Assembly: GCF_041296265.1 (NCBI RefSeq)
Contig: NC_091695.1
Span: forward strand, 14,367,001 to 14,431,000
Reading direction: 5' to 3'
Origin: Equus caballus
Lineage: Eukaryota; Chordata; Mammalia; Perissodactyla; Equidae
Length of the DNA: 64,000 nt
The notes beneath the pieces were generated by a model. The model had not been told where the DNA came from, made no database searches, and saw only the letters and a program-made list of their open reading frames with translations. The translations under genes were made by a program, and so were the position numbers. Below, in pieces: positions 1 through 12,727 of the stretch (its first letter is position 1; every line of letters starts with the position of its first letter).

Positions 1-1095
1 AGAGAAATTCTCCATGTCCCTACCCTTATGCTTGTTGCTGATATTGCACCTGATAGAAATTGTGATGTTCAAATCATCTGAAATGCGGCATAGCTGACCT
101 CATGACATGTCACAAAAAGGTCATCCAGCTTGACCATCCAATACTCTTAACAGTCCATGTAGGTGACCTTTGCCAGATGAATGTTCATGAAGGCACTGCT
201 GTTGCACGTGCATCTGTGGGATATGCTTTCACTCCACAGACACCAGTGGTTACCTGGCCCTAGAGGCTCTGCAGCAGAATGGTCAAGCTGTTCTCAGAGA
301 TGGTTTGCTCTTTCACTGAGTGACTTACCTAGATTCTTCTGCACCACCTGGCTTCTCATTGGGTAATTCTTCTTTCCCTGTCCTGTGTATTTAATGGAAT
401 CATATATAGGATCACAACATTTCACAAGTAAATACTCATATTGCATTCTTTCAATTAAATGCTTTAATTTCCAGTAAAACTTAGGAATAAAAACAGTGTT
501 TAGGAGATGAAATCCATTTATTCTGATATTTGGGCTTTTAGATATGTCATATTTTAAGCCATATCCTCTGCTCTCTAATTCAGCTTTCATACATTTAATT
601 TGTCTTATTTACAGGGTTTGCAAATATTTCCAACTTTGGGAGCTATTATCGCTAATGATATTACTTACTGTTTAATTCATTGGATATATGCTTCTTATGT
701 AAATTTTGACTATTTGTTTAACCCATCATTATTTGTGAAAACATTTTTTATATTATCACATTTTCTTCCTTATTGCTCAATAAATTTATGTGAAAAATGT
801 TCCAAATGTTTTTTATTTTACTTAACTCAAATTTAAATTGTAAAAGCACTAAGACTTCTAATTATTGTATTGAGTATGATTTTTATCATTCTCTTCTTTC
901 TTTAGAATCTGATAATATTTATTAAATTTTCCTCTATGAATGTAATATTATTTTTACCTTTGCTGTACTATCTATATTGCTCATGTTTTTCTAATTTTCC
1001 CAGTCTTTTATTTCACTTGAATGTTTACTGTTATCAGAGTCCCCAAAAATACACTTATTAATCAATGTTTTGCCTTATTCAATGGTTTTTGAGTA
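1..1095. other. Intergenic, unassigned
   Basis: AT-rich DNA. The first 360 bases are less AT-rich and read like degraded coding or repeat DNA on either strand, but I could not match them to any family. A 98-codon minus frame (294-590) has no recognised motif. Confidence 0.4.
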
Positions 1096-1285
1096 TTTTT
1101 TTTGAGGAAGATTAGCCCTGAGCTAACGTCTATGCCCATCTTCTTCTATTTTATATGTGGGACGCCTGCCCTAGCATGGCTTGACAAATGGTGCATAGAT
1201 CCACACCCAGGATCCGAACCAGCCAACCCTGGGCCACAGAAGTGTAACATGCGAACTTAACCAGTGAACCACTAGGCAGGTCCCA
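1096..1285 (-). repeat. ERE-type SINE (tRNA-Ser-derived)
   Basis: The plus strand reads poly-T, then GAGGAAGATTAGCCCTGAGC, CATGGCTTGACAA, GATCCGAACC (B box, reverse) and a degraded GGCAGGTCCCAC end. This is a minus-orientation copy missing part of the 3' monomer. Confidence 0.9.
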
Positions 1286-3384
1286 CTGAGTAATTTGTGT
1301 CTAAAAATTAATGAAGGAAGTTTGAAATGCATGCCTTTAGGCTGTGTTTGGGTCAACATTTTCATCAGTGATTAGATGAGGCCAAGTAGGGAATAGCTTA
1401 CAAATCCTGTGAATATCACAAAGGAGGAAAATAAGCAAACAAATTGGAAGGAGTGAAAATAACAATATTCAAGAATCATAGAGATCCAAATAAACAAGCA
1501 AAACAAGAAAAGGCTGATGTTATTAACAAATGGAGTCCTGCATTTAGGCAGAAAAAATGTGTACAAACAGTAAGATATTAATATATAAAAATAATTTGGA
1601 CTTAATTTGTTAATGAAAACTAATATGGACAATGTTATTTTCATAGATCTATTAAAAATGAGAAGTCATACATTTTGTAAGCAATAATTAGATAAAGGCT
1701 AGTGCTGAGATTAACTGAAATGATAATTTCATTTAACTCATGGGTCAAATAAAATCAAAGATAGTGTGTTAATTCATAGTCACCACATTTCAGAGGCAGA
1801 GGTAAACAATCTTATGTTCACAAGGTAATATCCAAATGGTTGGGTGTATGGGGAAAAAATAAAATAGAAAGCAATTGAATTCATATGCAAATATGTAATC
1901 TGTACAAGAGGAAGATATGAACAAATTTGGTGAAAATATATAGCTTAGTAAAATATATAGCTTTACTGAAACAATTATGAAACAAATAACTTTATTGAAA
2001 ATACGTAGAAGGCATGTCAAATAGAATGTGTGGCATCAGAAAGTAGAAATGTGGTTATTCATTACTAAACAGATAGAATTTATCATTTTGGCTTGGAAAT
2101 TGACATGAACTATTTTTAAGATTCTATTTAAATTTTGTGATTATAATCCTTCTTTGAAAATGTTACATATATCCAGGTACCATCTTAAATCTAAGAATAA
2201 TCCTTGTGGTATTTCAGCCACTTAACAAAAATTATTACCTGTAGATTTGTTACTAAAGAAAACGCTGAATGTTGATGAAGATATTTGAAGGTTTTGAAAA
2301 TCGGAGACCAACCTGATGAAAATCTGAGTTTCTGAATGGGGCTCGAAACCCTCAACTTCCTGAAATTGTATGACTATTTTAACTTTGTGTTGTAAAACAA
2401 ATGAAATTAATGAAATATAATTTACTAGCTCAGTTTGTTTTGAGGGAATGTCACATTCATTAACATATTGGTAAGAGAAACAGAAAGAGAGATAAAAGGT
2501 ACAGACTTGTAGATGATATGGAAATAGGTTTATTTAACTGGAATACAGAATGGGTAAAATGAAATGTGAAATAAATTTTGAGGTTTTATTTTATAAATCA
2601 TAAAATTCTTATGCAATTCATATACAAATGATTGTAATGACGTAGCTTTATCCTCCAATCGTAATACCCAATTCCAATAGAGAAAACTAACACGGGCTCA
2701 TAAAATGATGCCAACAGAGATCAGAAGCAAAGTGACAAGAAACAGGTTCTATCTTTAAATGGGCCATTGCCAGTAATTATTTTTCTAAAGTGTCTAAAAA
2801 TTGCAAAATACGCTCTTTTCCTATTTCTTAATTTTGATTTTTCCCTTTAAAATGCAGACATATTACATTTCCCCAAGGATAAGGCTGTATAACTTCATAT
2901 AAGATTCATATGAAGTAGCTGTTTACCATTGATCTGTTCAGATGATAATAACATATTTGATGTGAACAAAAAAACACATGGGAGTTTAAAGACACTGACA
3001 TTCTACTGAGAACCTTAATACTGAAGTTTGAGTCACTGAGAGCAGACTCTGTCCAATAGGTTGTTTGCTGTATACATCTCACAAATATCTTGTGGTCTAT
3101 CTCTTCCTCAATTTCACTGTCTCTTATCAAAAGTATAGTCTGTGATACGATTCTCTTCATCTTCTTTGTCAATGATATCATTGTCCATTTCAAGGATCTT
3201 TATTGATGGATTTGTAAACAGTAAGGAAAAAATACGAGTATCAGCAGCAATGCATTTGCACAATGCTACTTATTTTGAGAGTTATGATTTGCTAAAACGT
3301 TTTAAAATTAACTGGCATCCATCAACATTGAGCTCAATTATGCACTAAACAACATAAACACCTTTATAGCTAAATAATCTCAAA
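1286..3384. other. Intergenic, unassigned
   Basis: AT-rich sequence with short chance frames only. I see no gene or recognisable repeat. Confidence 0.4.
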
Positions 3385-4965
3385 CAAGAAGAGCAAAGTT
3401 GGAGGCAACACATTTCCTGATTTCAAACTATATTACAACAATGTAGTAATGAAAACGGTTTGGTATAGGAAAGCAAATGGATATATAAATTAATAGAAGA
3501 GAATAGAGAACCCAGAATTAAACCCACTCATATATGATCAGCTAAATTTCAACAAAGACACAAAGTATACACAATAGGGAAAGCCTCTTCAATAAGTGGT
3601 GTTGGCAAAACTGGATATCCGCATATGAAAGAATGACACTGGACCCCTATCTTACACCATAGACAAAAATCAACTCAAATTAAATTAAAGACTTAAATGT
3701 GAAACCTGAAGCCATAAAACTCCCAGACGAAAACATAGGCAAAAGGCTCCTTGACTTTAGTTTTGGCAATGATTTTTTGGATCTGACACCAAAAGCACAA
3801 GAAACAAAAGCAAAAACAAACAAGTGGGATGGCACCAAACTAAAAAGTGTCTGCACAGCAAGGAAACAATCAACAAAATGAGAAGGCAACCTATAGAATG
3901 AGAGAAATATATTTACAAATCATATATCTGATAAGGGCCTAATATCCAAAATATATAAAGATCTTATAACTCAAAAGCAAAACGAAACAAAATAACGTGA
4001 TTAAAATTTGGGCAGAGGACCTGAGTAGGTCCTTTCCAAAGAAGACGTAAAAATGACCAACAGGTGTGTAAAAACATGCTCAAGATCACTAACGCAAAAG
4101 CAAATCAAAACCACAATGAGCTATCACCTCTCACACCTGGTAGGACATTTATTATCAAAAAGACAAGAGAAAACAAATATTGGCAAGTATATGGAGAAAA
4201 AAGAACACTTACACACTGTTGGTGGGAATGGAAATTGGTACGGCCACTATGGAAAACAGTATAGAGGTTCCTCAAAAAATTAAAAATAGAAATGTCATGT
4301 GATCCAGTAATCCCACTTCTGGGTATATATCCAAGGGAAAAGGAACCACTGTCTTAAAGAGATATCTGTACTTCCATGTTTATTGCGGTGTTCTTCACAA
4401 TAGCCAGAATATGGAAACAATCTAATTATCCATCAACAAATGAATGGATGAAGACGATGTAATATACACAATGGAATATTGTTCAGTCTTGAAAAGAAAG
4501 GAATCCTGTCATAGATGAACCTGGAGGACCATATGCCAGGACAATACTGTATAGTATCACTCATATGTGGAATGTATAAAAAAAAATCAAACTCATAGAA
4601 ACAGAGAATGGAAATCATCGTTGCTAAGGGGGCAGAAATGGGAAGATGTTGGTCATCCTAGTTGTAAGCCTTCTGTTATAAGATGAATAAGTTCTGGGGA
4701 TCCAATGTGCAGAAAGGTGACTACAGTTAATAATACCGTATAATATACTTAAAATTTGCTAACAGAGTAGCTTTAAGCATTCTCACAAAAAATAAATAAA
4801 AATGACAACTAGGTGAGGTGATAGATGTGTTAACTTTATTGTGATAATGATTTCACAATGTATATGTATATGAAATCAACTTGTACACTTTACATGTATT
4901 ATAATTTTGTATTTTATATTTTTTTGTCAAATGTGCCTCAATAAAGCTGGAAACAACAACAAACA
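3385..4965 (+). repeat. Old L1 3' end (ORF2 C-terminus plus 3' UTR)
   Basis: 5'-truncated LINE-1. The plus strand carries the end of ORF2, including the 'MTNRCVKTCSRSL', 'HTVGGNGNWYGHYGK' and 'WNTVQS' type segments typical of the L1 C-terminal region. It is followed by a 3' UTR resembling L1MA/L1MB families that ends with CCTCAATAAAGCTGGAAA and an A/C-rich tail. Several frame breaks. No TSD was recognised. Confidence 0.85.
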
Positions 4966-5134
4966 GCATTATAAATACCATTCCATTATTTCCTAGCATG
5001 ATTCTAAAAAGTTCAAATTATGTGAATGTCTTGACTAAGTAAAGAAAAATTATCAAAATGACTGTGTTCTTTTGTCTCTCTAATAAATTCAAATTTCATT
5101 GTGTTTTGTGTTATCCTTTATTTACATCAGCACT

Positions 5135-5398
5135 ATTTTTTTTTTTTTTTTTGGTGAGGAAGTTTGGCCCTGAGCTAACATCTGTTACCAGTCTTTCCCC
5201 TTTTGTTTTCTTGCCAAAGCTCCAGTACATAGTTGCACATCCTAGTTGTAAGTTCTTCTAGTTCTTCTATGTGGAATACTGCCACAGGATGGCTTGATGA
5301 ACAGTGTATAGGTCTGTGCCCAGGACCTGAACCAGGAATTCCTGGGCCATCAAAGCGGAGCCCATGAACTTAACCACTGTGACACTGGGCAGGCCCCA
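5135..5398 (-). repeat. ERE-type SINE
   Basis: Minus orientation: a long T run, GTGAGGAAGTTTGGCCCTGAGC, CCAGGACCTGAACC and the CTGGGCAGGCCCC end. Divergent from the ERE1 consensus, so an older subfamily is likely. Confidence 0.9.
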
Positions 5399-7130
5399 CT
5401 ATCTTTTGAATTTCCGTTGCATGTAGCCTTGAATAGAAATGCCATCAATACCTGATAGATTTAGTAGGTGTGGGATGGTCTCTAGAAGACTTCTTTAACT
5501 CGCACACCAAAGCAGTATAAAATACTGGTCTAGATATAATCTATATTCCATGGATTAGAGGCCACACTCACTTTTTCTCATCTGCAATGGACAAAATTTT
5601 AACATTCTTCCATGGAAAAAGGTAAAGTGACATTTTAAAATTTTTATCACCAAATAGTCTTATAAAAAGTTGTACATCCCAACAATACAAGTATTATTTT
5701 GTATTCTTTCCACTGATGATTACCAAATTATCTTGATGCCTGGAAGATAAAAAATATATGGATCTGTATGATAATGAATGAGCCTAATGACTAATTGTGA
5801 TTGTTTTCCATGAAATGAAGAAATATGATGGATTTCTGTAATGATGGTCTGAGGACCTCTGCAATCCTCTCTTCAGTAAAGCAAAGAAACCAGTGACAAA
5901 AATTTAAATTAACTTATTCAGAACTCTAGAAATCAAGTATAAGTTTGAAACAATTACAACAGTTTTATTTACTCAATAAAAGCTGCTGACCTTGGTAAGA
6001 ATAACAGGTTTGTGGTGTTGCAACTTGACCTAATCCCGCTACAGTTCTCACAGCTATGCAGTAGTCACAAAAATCGCCATCTTGGCAACAATGGTAACTG
6101 AAAACCAGGAGCCTTGCAGACACTGGAGTGTGTAAACTGGGTTTGGAGCTCCTAAGTATGCCCCATCCTCAGAGGAATCGTTAACACATTCTATGAAACA
6201 TAAGTATAATACAGGCTCTTATATTGGATCATAATTCAATAAAAAGACCTTAATAGCAATGAAAAGTCCCATCTATGTAGATATTAAAAATTTATCAGAC
6301 CAGAGTCCCCAAAAGGAAGATATAAACTGTATATACAGGATAATGTAACATAAAAAAGAGTACTGCATATTAAAAGTGATGCAATTGCTGCAAAAGTCAG
6401 TAGAGGTGTTTATGCGCTCTTAACATTAACCAGGATGTAATTAAAATATCTTACTTTTGGTTCTGTCTTAAATAATTAGAAGTTATGAAAAAGAAACTAT
6501 GTGAAAAGCAGTATATATGAATTAAAAAAGAGAAAAACAGAAATGGGTGAGATTTTATGAGTGCGTATTTTCTACTGGTCCATGCATTTACAATGTGTTG
6601 ATTTGAACTTGATTCAATTGAGGATTTTTAAATGTTTCAAGAGGAGTTGATGCATCAGATAAACAGTACAGGATGAGATTAGGCAGACAGACTAAATCAT
6701 ATATGCTCAAAAACTATCCAGCTCGCATTTTCTGCTACAGCCTCCCTATATCACTTCCCTGTTATTACTCTGTGTTTGCTGCTTTCAATGAAAATGTAAT
6801 TGTCGTTGGTACCACCTCACTGTTCAGAAGAGAGTAGGATGACCAGGAGACGTCAGGATCAGATGATAAACATTTCACAAATTACTTCATATATACAGTT
6901 AATGTCATCATCTAATTGTATGCCTGTCTTAGCTGAGGCTACACATGGGAGAGACACGTGATAGCTAGATTTCTAATTACAAATTGCAGAAATGCAATAC
7001 AAACTTACCTAATCAAAATAATGAGATATAATGCATGCATAATAGGGTGTCTCATAGGACCCACAAAACCCACAGGAGCCTGAATTCAGTACCTGTACCC
7101 AGGAAAAAACGTGAAGCAAGGACATATATT
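5399..7130. other. Intergenic, unassigned
   Basis: AT-rich sequence. A slightly GC-richer stretch at about 6000-6180 has no recognised identity. No gene seen. Confidence 0.4.
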
Positions 7131-7154
7131 CTTTTATTTATTTATTTGTTTACT

Positions 7155-7189
<35 letters not shown>

Positions 7190-7194
7190 TTTTT
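7131..7194. repeat. (TTTA)n microsatellite
   Basis: About 60 bases of near-perfect TTTA units, forming the expanded tail of the adjacent minus-strand ERE SINE. A likely length polymorphism. Confidence 0.9.
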
Positions 7195-7427
7195 GATGAG
7201 AAAGAATGGTGCAGAGCTAACATCTGTTACTGACCTTACCCTTTTTGCATGAGGAAAACTGTCGCTGAGCTAACATCTCTGCATTTTGTGTCTGGGACAC
7301 TGCCAAAACATGTTGTGATGAGCAGTGTGTAGGTCCACACCTGGTATCTGAACTCATGAACCTCATGAACCCTGGGGCACCAAAATGGAGAACGCAACTT
7401 TAACCACTACAGCACTGGGACGGCACC
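7195..7427 (-). repeat. ERE-type SINE, divergent
   Basis: Minus orientation: GAGGAAAACTGTCGCTGAGC, GATGAGCAGTGTGTAGG, then ACTGGGACGGCACC at the head. It abuts the 3' end of the following antisense L1, so it probably inserted at or into that L1's poly-A tail. Confidence 0.85.
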
Positions 7428-7430
7428 TCC

Positions 7431-10400
7431 CATTTTTTAAAAATTGTGATAACATTGGTTTATAACGTTATATAAATTTGGGGAGTACATCATGTTTCAG
7501 TTTCTGTGTAGGTTACATCATGTTCACCATCCAAAGACTAATTGCAATCTATCACCACACAAATGTGCCTAATCACCCCCTTTGCCCTCCTCCATGACCC
7601 CTTCCCCTCTGGTAACCACCAATCAAATCTCTGTCTCTATGTGTTTGCTTGTTGTTGTTTTTATCTTCTATTTATGCCTGTGATCATATGGTATTTGTCT
7701 TTCTCCCTTAGATTTATTTCACTTAGCCTAATACCCTCAAGGTCCACCCACGTTGTCAAAAATGGCCAGATTTCATCTTCTTTTAAGGCTGAGGAGTATT
7801 CAATTGCATATATATGCTACATCTTCTTTATCCATTCCTCCCTTGATGGTAACATAGGTTGTTTCCAAGTTTTGGCTATTGTGAATGATGCAGCAAAGGA
7901 CATAGAGGTGCATATATCTTTATTTATTCATGTTTTAATATTCTTTGGATAAATAATCAGCATTGGAATAGCTGGAATATATGGTAATTCTCTTCTTAAT
8001 GTTTTGAGGGATCTCCATACTCTTTTCCACAGTGGCTGCATCAGTTTGCACTCCCATCAGCAGTGTATGAAAGGTCCCTTTTCTCCACATCCTCTCCAAC
8101 ACTTGTTATTTCCTGTCTTGTTAATTATAACCATGCTGATAGGCATGAGGTGATAAGTCATTGTAGTTTTAAAGTGCATTTTCCTGATAGCGATGTTGAA
8201 CACTTTTTCATGTACCTATTGGCCATCTGCATATCTCCTTTGGAGAAATGTTTGTTCAGGTCTTTTGCCCATTTTTTAATTGGGTTGTTGTTTTTTTGTT
8301 GTTGAGATGTATGAGCTATTTGGATATTGACCCTTTATCAGATATATAGTTTGCAAATACATTCTCCCAATTGTTAGGATGTCTATTCATTTTGTTGATG
8401 GTTTCCTTTGCTGTGCAGAAGCTTTTTAGTTTGATGTGGACCCATTCATTTATTTTTTCTATTGTTTCCCTTGGCTAGTCAGACATGGTACTTGAAAATA
8501 TGCTGCTAAGACCAATGTCAAAGAACATGCTGCCTACATTTTCTTCTAGAAGTTTCATGGTTTCAGGTCTTAAATTCAAGTCTTTACTCCATTTCGAGTT
8601 AATTTTTGTGTATGGTGTAAAATAATGGTCTATTTTCATTCTTTTGCTTGTGGCTTTGCAGTTTTCCCAACATCATTTATTGAAGAACGGAAACCTCTTC
8701 AATAGGTTTCCCTTTCTCCTTTGTACATTCTTGGCTCCCTAGTCAAAAATTAGCTATCCATAGATAAGTGGGTTTATTTATGGGCTCTCACTTCTGTTTC
8801 ATTGATCTGGGTATTTGTTTTGTGCCAGTACCATGCCGTTTTGGTTACTATAGCTTTGTGGTATATTTTGAAGTCAGAGTATTATACTTCCAGCTTTGTT
8901 CCTTTTTGTCAGGATTCCTTTGGCTATTCAGGGTCTTTTGTTGTTCCATATAAATATTATGATATTTTGCTCTATTTCTGTGGAAAATTATTTTGGAACT
9001 TTTGTGGGGATTGTGTCGAACCTGTAGATTGCTTTAGGACGTGTAAAATTTTAACAATTTTAATTCTTCCAATCCAACAGCATGGAAAATCTTTCCAATT
9101 TTGTGTGTTTTCTTGAGGTTTTCAACAACATTTTATAGTTTTCAGTGTACAGGTCTTTCACCTCTTTGGTTAAATTTTTTCCTAGGTATCTTATTATTTT
9201 TTTTTTCTGCAATTGTAAATGGATTATAATCTTCACTTCTCTTTCTGTTACTTCAGTGTTAGTATGTAGAAATGCAACTGATTTTTGTATGTTGACTTTC
9301 TATCCTGGAACTTGATGGTATTCATGCATTATTTCTAAAAATTTTTTGCTGAATTCTTTAGGGTTTACTGTATATAAAATCACGTCATCTGCCAATAGTG
9401 ACAATTTCACTTCTTCCGTTCCAATTTGGATCTCTTTCGTTTATTTTTCTTCCTAATTGCTCTGGCTAAGACTTCCAATACTATGTTAAATAAGAGTGGT
9501 GAAACTGACCAGCCTTGTTTTAGAAGGGCAGCTTTCAATTTTTCCCCATTGATAATATTACCTGTGGTTTAGTCATATATGGCCTTTTGTGTTGAGGTAC
9601 TTTCCTTCTATACCCATCTTTTTCAGTGTTTTTATCTTAAATGGATGCTGTATCTTTTCAAATGCTTTCTCTGCATCTATTGAGATGATCACATGATTTT
9701 TATTCTTAATTTTGTTAATGTGGTGTATGACGTTGATTGATTTGTGGATGTTGAACCAACCCTGCATCCATGGAATAAATCCCACTTGAACATGGTGTAT
9801 GATGTTTTTAAAGTATTGTTGTTTACAATTTGCTGGTATTTTGGTGAGGATTTTTGCATTGATGTTCATCAGTGATATTGGCCTGTAATTTTTTTTGTGT
9901 GTGTTGTCCTTGTCTGGTTTTGGTATCAGGGTAATGTTGCCTGCGTAGAATGAGTTAGGAAGCTTCCCCTCCTTGAGAAGGATAAGTATTGTCTTCTTTG
10001 AATATTTGGTAGAATTTACCAGGGAGGCCATCTGGTCCAGAACTTTTATTTATTAGGAAGTTTTTGATTACTCTTTTTTTTTTTGAGGAAGATTAGCCCT
10101 GGACTAACATCTGCCACCAATCCTCCTCTTTTTTTTTTTTTTTTTTTTTTTTGCTGAGGAAGACTGGCCCTGAGTTAACATCCATGCCCATCTTCTTCTA
10201 TTTTATGTGTGGGATGCCTACCACAGCATGGCTTGCCAACTGGTGCCAAGTCCGCACCCAGGATCCGGACCAGCGAACCCTGGGCCACCAAAGTGGAATG
10301 TGCAAACTTAGCCGTTGCACCACCAGGCCGGCCCTTGATTACTCTTTTGATCTCCTTACTGGTTTATTCAAATTCTCTACTTTTTCTTGATTCAGTTGTG

Positions 10401-12035
10401 GAAGTTTACATGTTTTGTTTACTTGTTTTTGTGGAGTTTTGTCCTATTCCCTTATTTGGAATGTATTCCTTTGTCTCTTCACTTTGGCTCTTTCTCTCTG
10501 CTTAGATCTATGTATTAGTTGGACAGCTACATTGCCCCATCTTGCAGAGATGACCTTATGTAAGCAATGCCTTATGAGCCCCAGCAGCATGCTTCCCTCT
10601 CATCACCAGTTACAAATGTTCCAGGAGTGTCCTCTGTGTGGGCTACATGTGTCCTTTTGTGGCCAGGTTGCTCTTGTTGCAGGTGGCTGGGGAGGCTAGT
10701 GTGTCCCCCTGGCTAGCTGGTTATAATGCTCAGCTGCATGTGGCTGCTGTGGACTCTTCAGTTACTTTGTTGGGTTTGAGGAGGCCCAGCACAGTTGGCT
10801 TCCAGGTCTATTAGCACATTCCTGTTCCAGTTTTTCTGTTAAGTGAGTAGGCCCCCAGTATGGATGGTTGCTAGGCTCATGGGCTTACAATTGCTGTAGG
10901 CCTCTGGCCTGGAACACTGTTGTCAGCTTTCTCAGGGTTGCAGCTGAGTGTGGCCAGCCCCAGGTATTGGAGCAATTATTTCAGGCTTTGAAAAATGGGG
11001 CTGATAACCTATGTGGCTGTTTAAGAAGCACGATTCTACTGCAGCTGACGAGGCCTACCACCCACAGGGCCACACACCCTATCAAAACAGTCCTACTCTG
11101 TGCACATGCCCTGACTCACTGAAGTGAACCCAGTCACACCACTGCAGAGGCCCCACACACTCCACCAATGCCCCACAAACTCCACTACCTCTTCATCCTT
11201 GTCCTGCCCCACAGAGGCAGATCTACTTGCCTAGATGCAGAGCTTCCAGGTACCTGGCCTATGCAGGTCCACAAGTTGTCCAAAGGCTTGCTGTTTGGTG
11301 GAGCCAGTCCCTAGGGTAGGCTACCTGTCCTGCATGAGCTAGATTAAATCAGTTCTCTAGTGAGTGGGGCAGGCCCATCAGCTAACAGGCCAGGGGAAGA
11401 ACTTCAATACTGTCTGCCAGCATCAGTAACAACACACCTGTACTAGGTCACAGTAGTGGCTGCTGGCAATATCTTGGGCCCTGGAGAGGTCTCACCTCTC
11501 ATGCAGATGCACACAGAGCCTTTCAAGTAAGACTCTTCACCAAAGGGTTGTGCACCTTTCTTTCTGGCGATTTTATGTTGCTTTCTGAAATGGGTGAATT
11601 TGTACATTGACTCTTTAAGAGCAGGCTTTTCTTCCCTTTATGTCTGATAGCTTTTCAGGGCATATTCCCATTACAGTTATTAGCCAGTAAAGCTAGATAT
11701 TATGACACTTTTCTCAGTTGTGCTGAGTCCAAAAGCTGCTTATAGTAGCAATGGCCCCTTCACTCAGATCCCCACTCCTCTAAGGAAGGCTTCATACCTT
11801 AGGATTTCTCCCAGCCAACCATGATGTGCCACAGCTTGAAGGTGGCTTTTTTCTCTCCAGAAAGAAATTTCTGCCTCTTCCACCTCAGTCGGCACTGTCC
11901 CTTGTTGCAAGGGTTCTTTTTATCCAGTTTTCAGTTCTCTCTCAGGGGCAATTGTTGCAAGAATAGTCGTAAATTTGTTGCATCCATGGGAGGAAGTGAA
12001 TTCAGAGTTCACCTACACCATCATCTTGACACCAT
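7431..12035 (-). repeat. L1 element, antisense, internally deleted, with nested ERE
   Basis: LINE-1 read on the minus strand. From the right end: a GC-richer 5' UTR beginning near 12035 (reverse of CATCTTGACACCATC), running to the start of the ORF1 region at about 10412-10500. The sequence then jumps to the ORF2 reverse transcriptase region. On the minus strand LNQEKVENLNKPV joins, past the SINE, to SGPDG-like sequence, then [27 protein letters not shown] and the ORF2 C-terminus. It ends in an equine-type 3' UTR with a poly-T (tail) at about 7431. Most of ORF1 and the ORF2 endonuclease are absent, with the junction near 10404-10412. Several stops and shifts. An ERE occupies 10078-10334. The 5' UTR identity rests on remembered family resemblance. 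Confidence 0.8.
10078..10334 (-). repeat. ERE1-type SINE inserted in L1
   Basis: Full-length, well-preserved copy with both A-rich segments, GAGGAAGACTGGCCCTGAG, GGATCCGGACC and the CCACCAGGCCGGCCC head. It is flanked by a perfect 14-bp target duplication TTGATTACTCTTTT at 10064-10077 and 10335-10348. Younger than the host L1. Confidence 0.95.
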
Positions 12036-12115
12036 CTCTCAGGACTCATATTCTTTATATGATTTCTGCTATGGTTTGCACAACTGCTTGATTTTCTTCT
12101 ATGTCTCTGATTTCT

Positions 12116-12387
12116 TTCTTTCTTTTTTTCTTTTTAAAGATTGGCACCTGAGCTAACAACTGTTGCCAATCTTCTTTTTCTTTTTTCCTGCTTTTTCTCC
12201 CCAAATTCCCCCCAGCACATAGTGGTATATTTTAGTTATGGGTCCTTCTAGTTGTGGCATGTGGGACACCATCCCAGCATAGCCTAACGAGTGGTGCCAT
12301 GTCCACAGCCAGGATCCAAACCTGCAAAACCCTGGGCCACTGAAACGGAGCACGTGAACTTAAACACTCTGCCACGGGGCTGGCCCC
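12116..12387 (-). repeat. ERE-type SINE (GGCACCTGAGC subfamily)
   Basis: Minus orientation with TTGGCACCTGAGCTAACAAC, a pyrimidine-rich middle, GTGGTGCCATGTCCAC and the CACGGGGCTGGCCCC head. It belongs to the longer subfamily, also seen at 15263 and 38187. Confidence 0.92.
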
Positions 12388-12479
12388 ATGTGTTACTGAT
12401 TTCTGAGTTCTACCTTTTCTCCATCAATATGGATGAAGATATAGCCAGCGATTCCCAAGTTTAAAAAGTTGCAACTATA

Positions 12480-12727
12480 GGGGCCAGCCTTGTGGCACAG
12501 TGAAGTTCACATGTTCTGCTTTGGCAGCCTGGGGTTTGCCACTTTGGATCCTGGGTGCAGACCTATGCACTGTTTGTCAAGCCATGCCATGGCAGGCATA
12601 CTACATATAAGGTGGAAGAAGATGGGCATGGGAAGATAGCTCAGGGCCAGTCTTCCTCAGCAAAACAAGAAGAGTCTTGGAGGTAGATGTTAGCTCAGGC
12701 CTGATCTTCCTCAAAAATAAAAAAAAT
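12480..12727 (+). repeat. ERE-type SINE
   Basis: Plus orientation: GGGGCCAGCCTTGTGGCACA head, TTTGGATCCTGGGTGCAGA (B box), TTAGCTCAGG repeats and an A-rich tail. Short imperfect target duplication (CAACTATAG / CAGCTATAG). Confidence 0.92.

Noticed and set aside
294-590. Possible processed pseudogene on the minus strand
   Set aside because: The 98-codon frame reads smoothly, but I could not match it to any protein, and no poly-A tail or duplication is visible.
7131-7194. CRISPR-like array
   Set aside because: Simple TTTA repeats with no spacers in a mammalian genome; no other direct-repeat/spacer structure was seen in the window.
9573-10031. 152-codon minus frame as a possible gene
   Set aside because: It is a piece of L1 ORF2 reverse transcriptase ([16 protein letters not shown] and neighbours), not a host gene.
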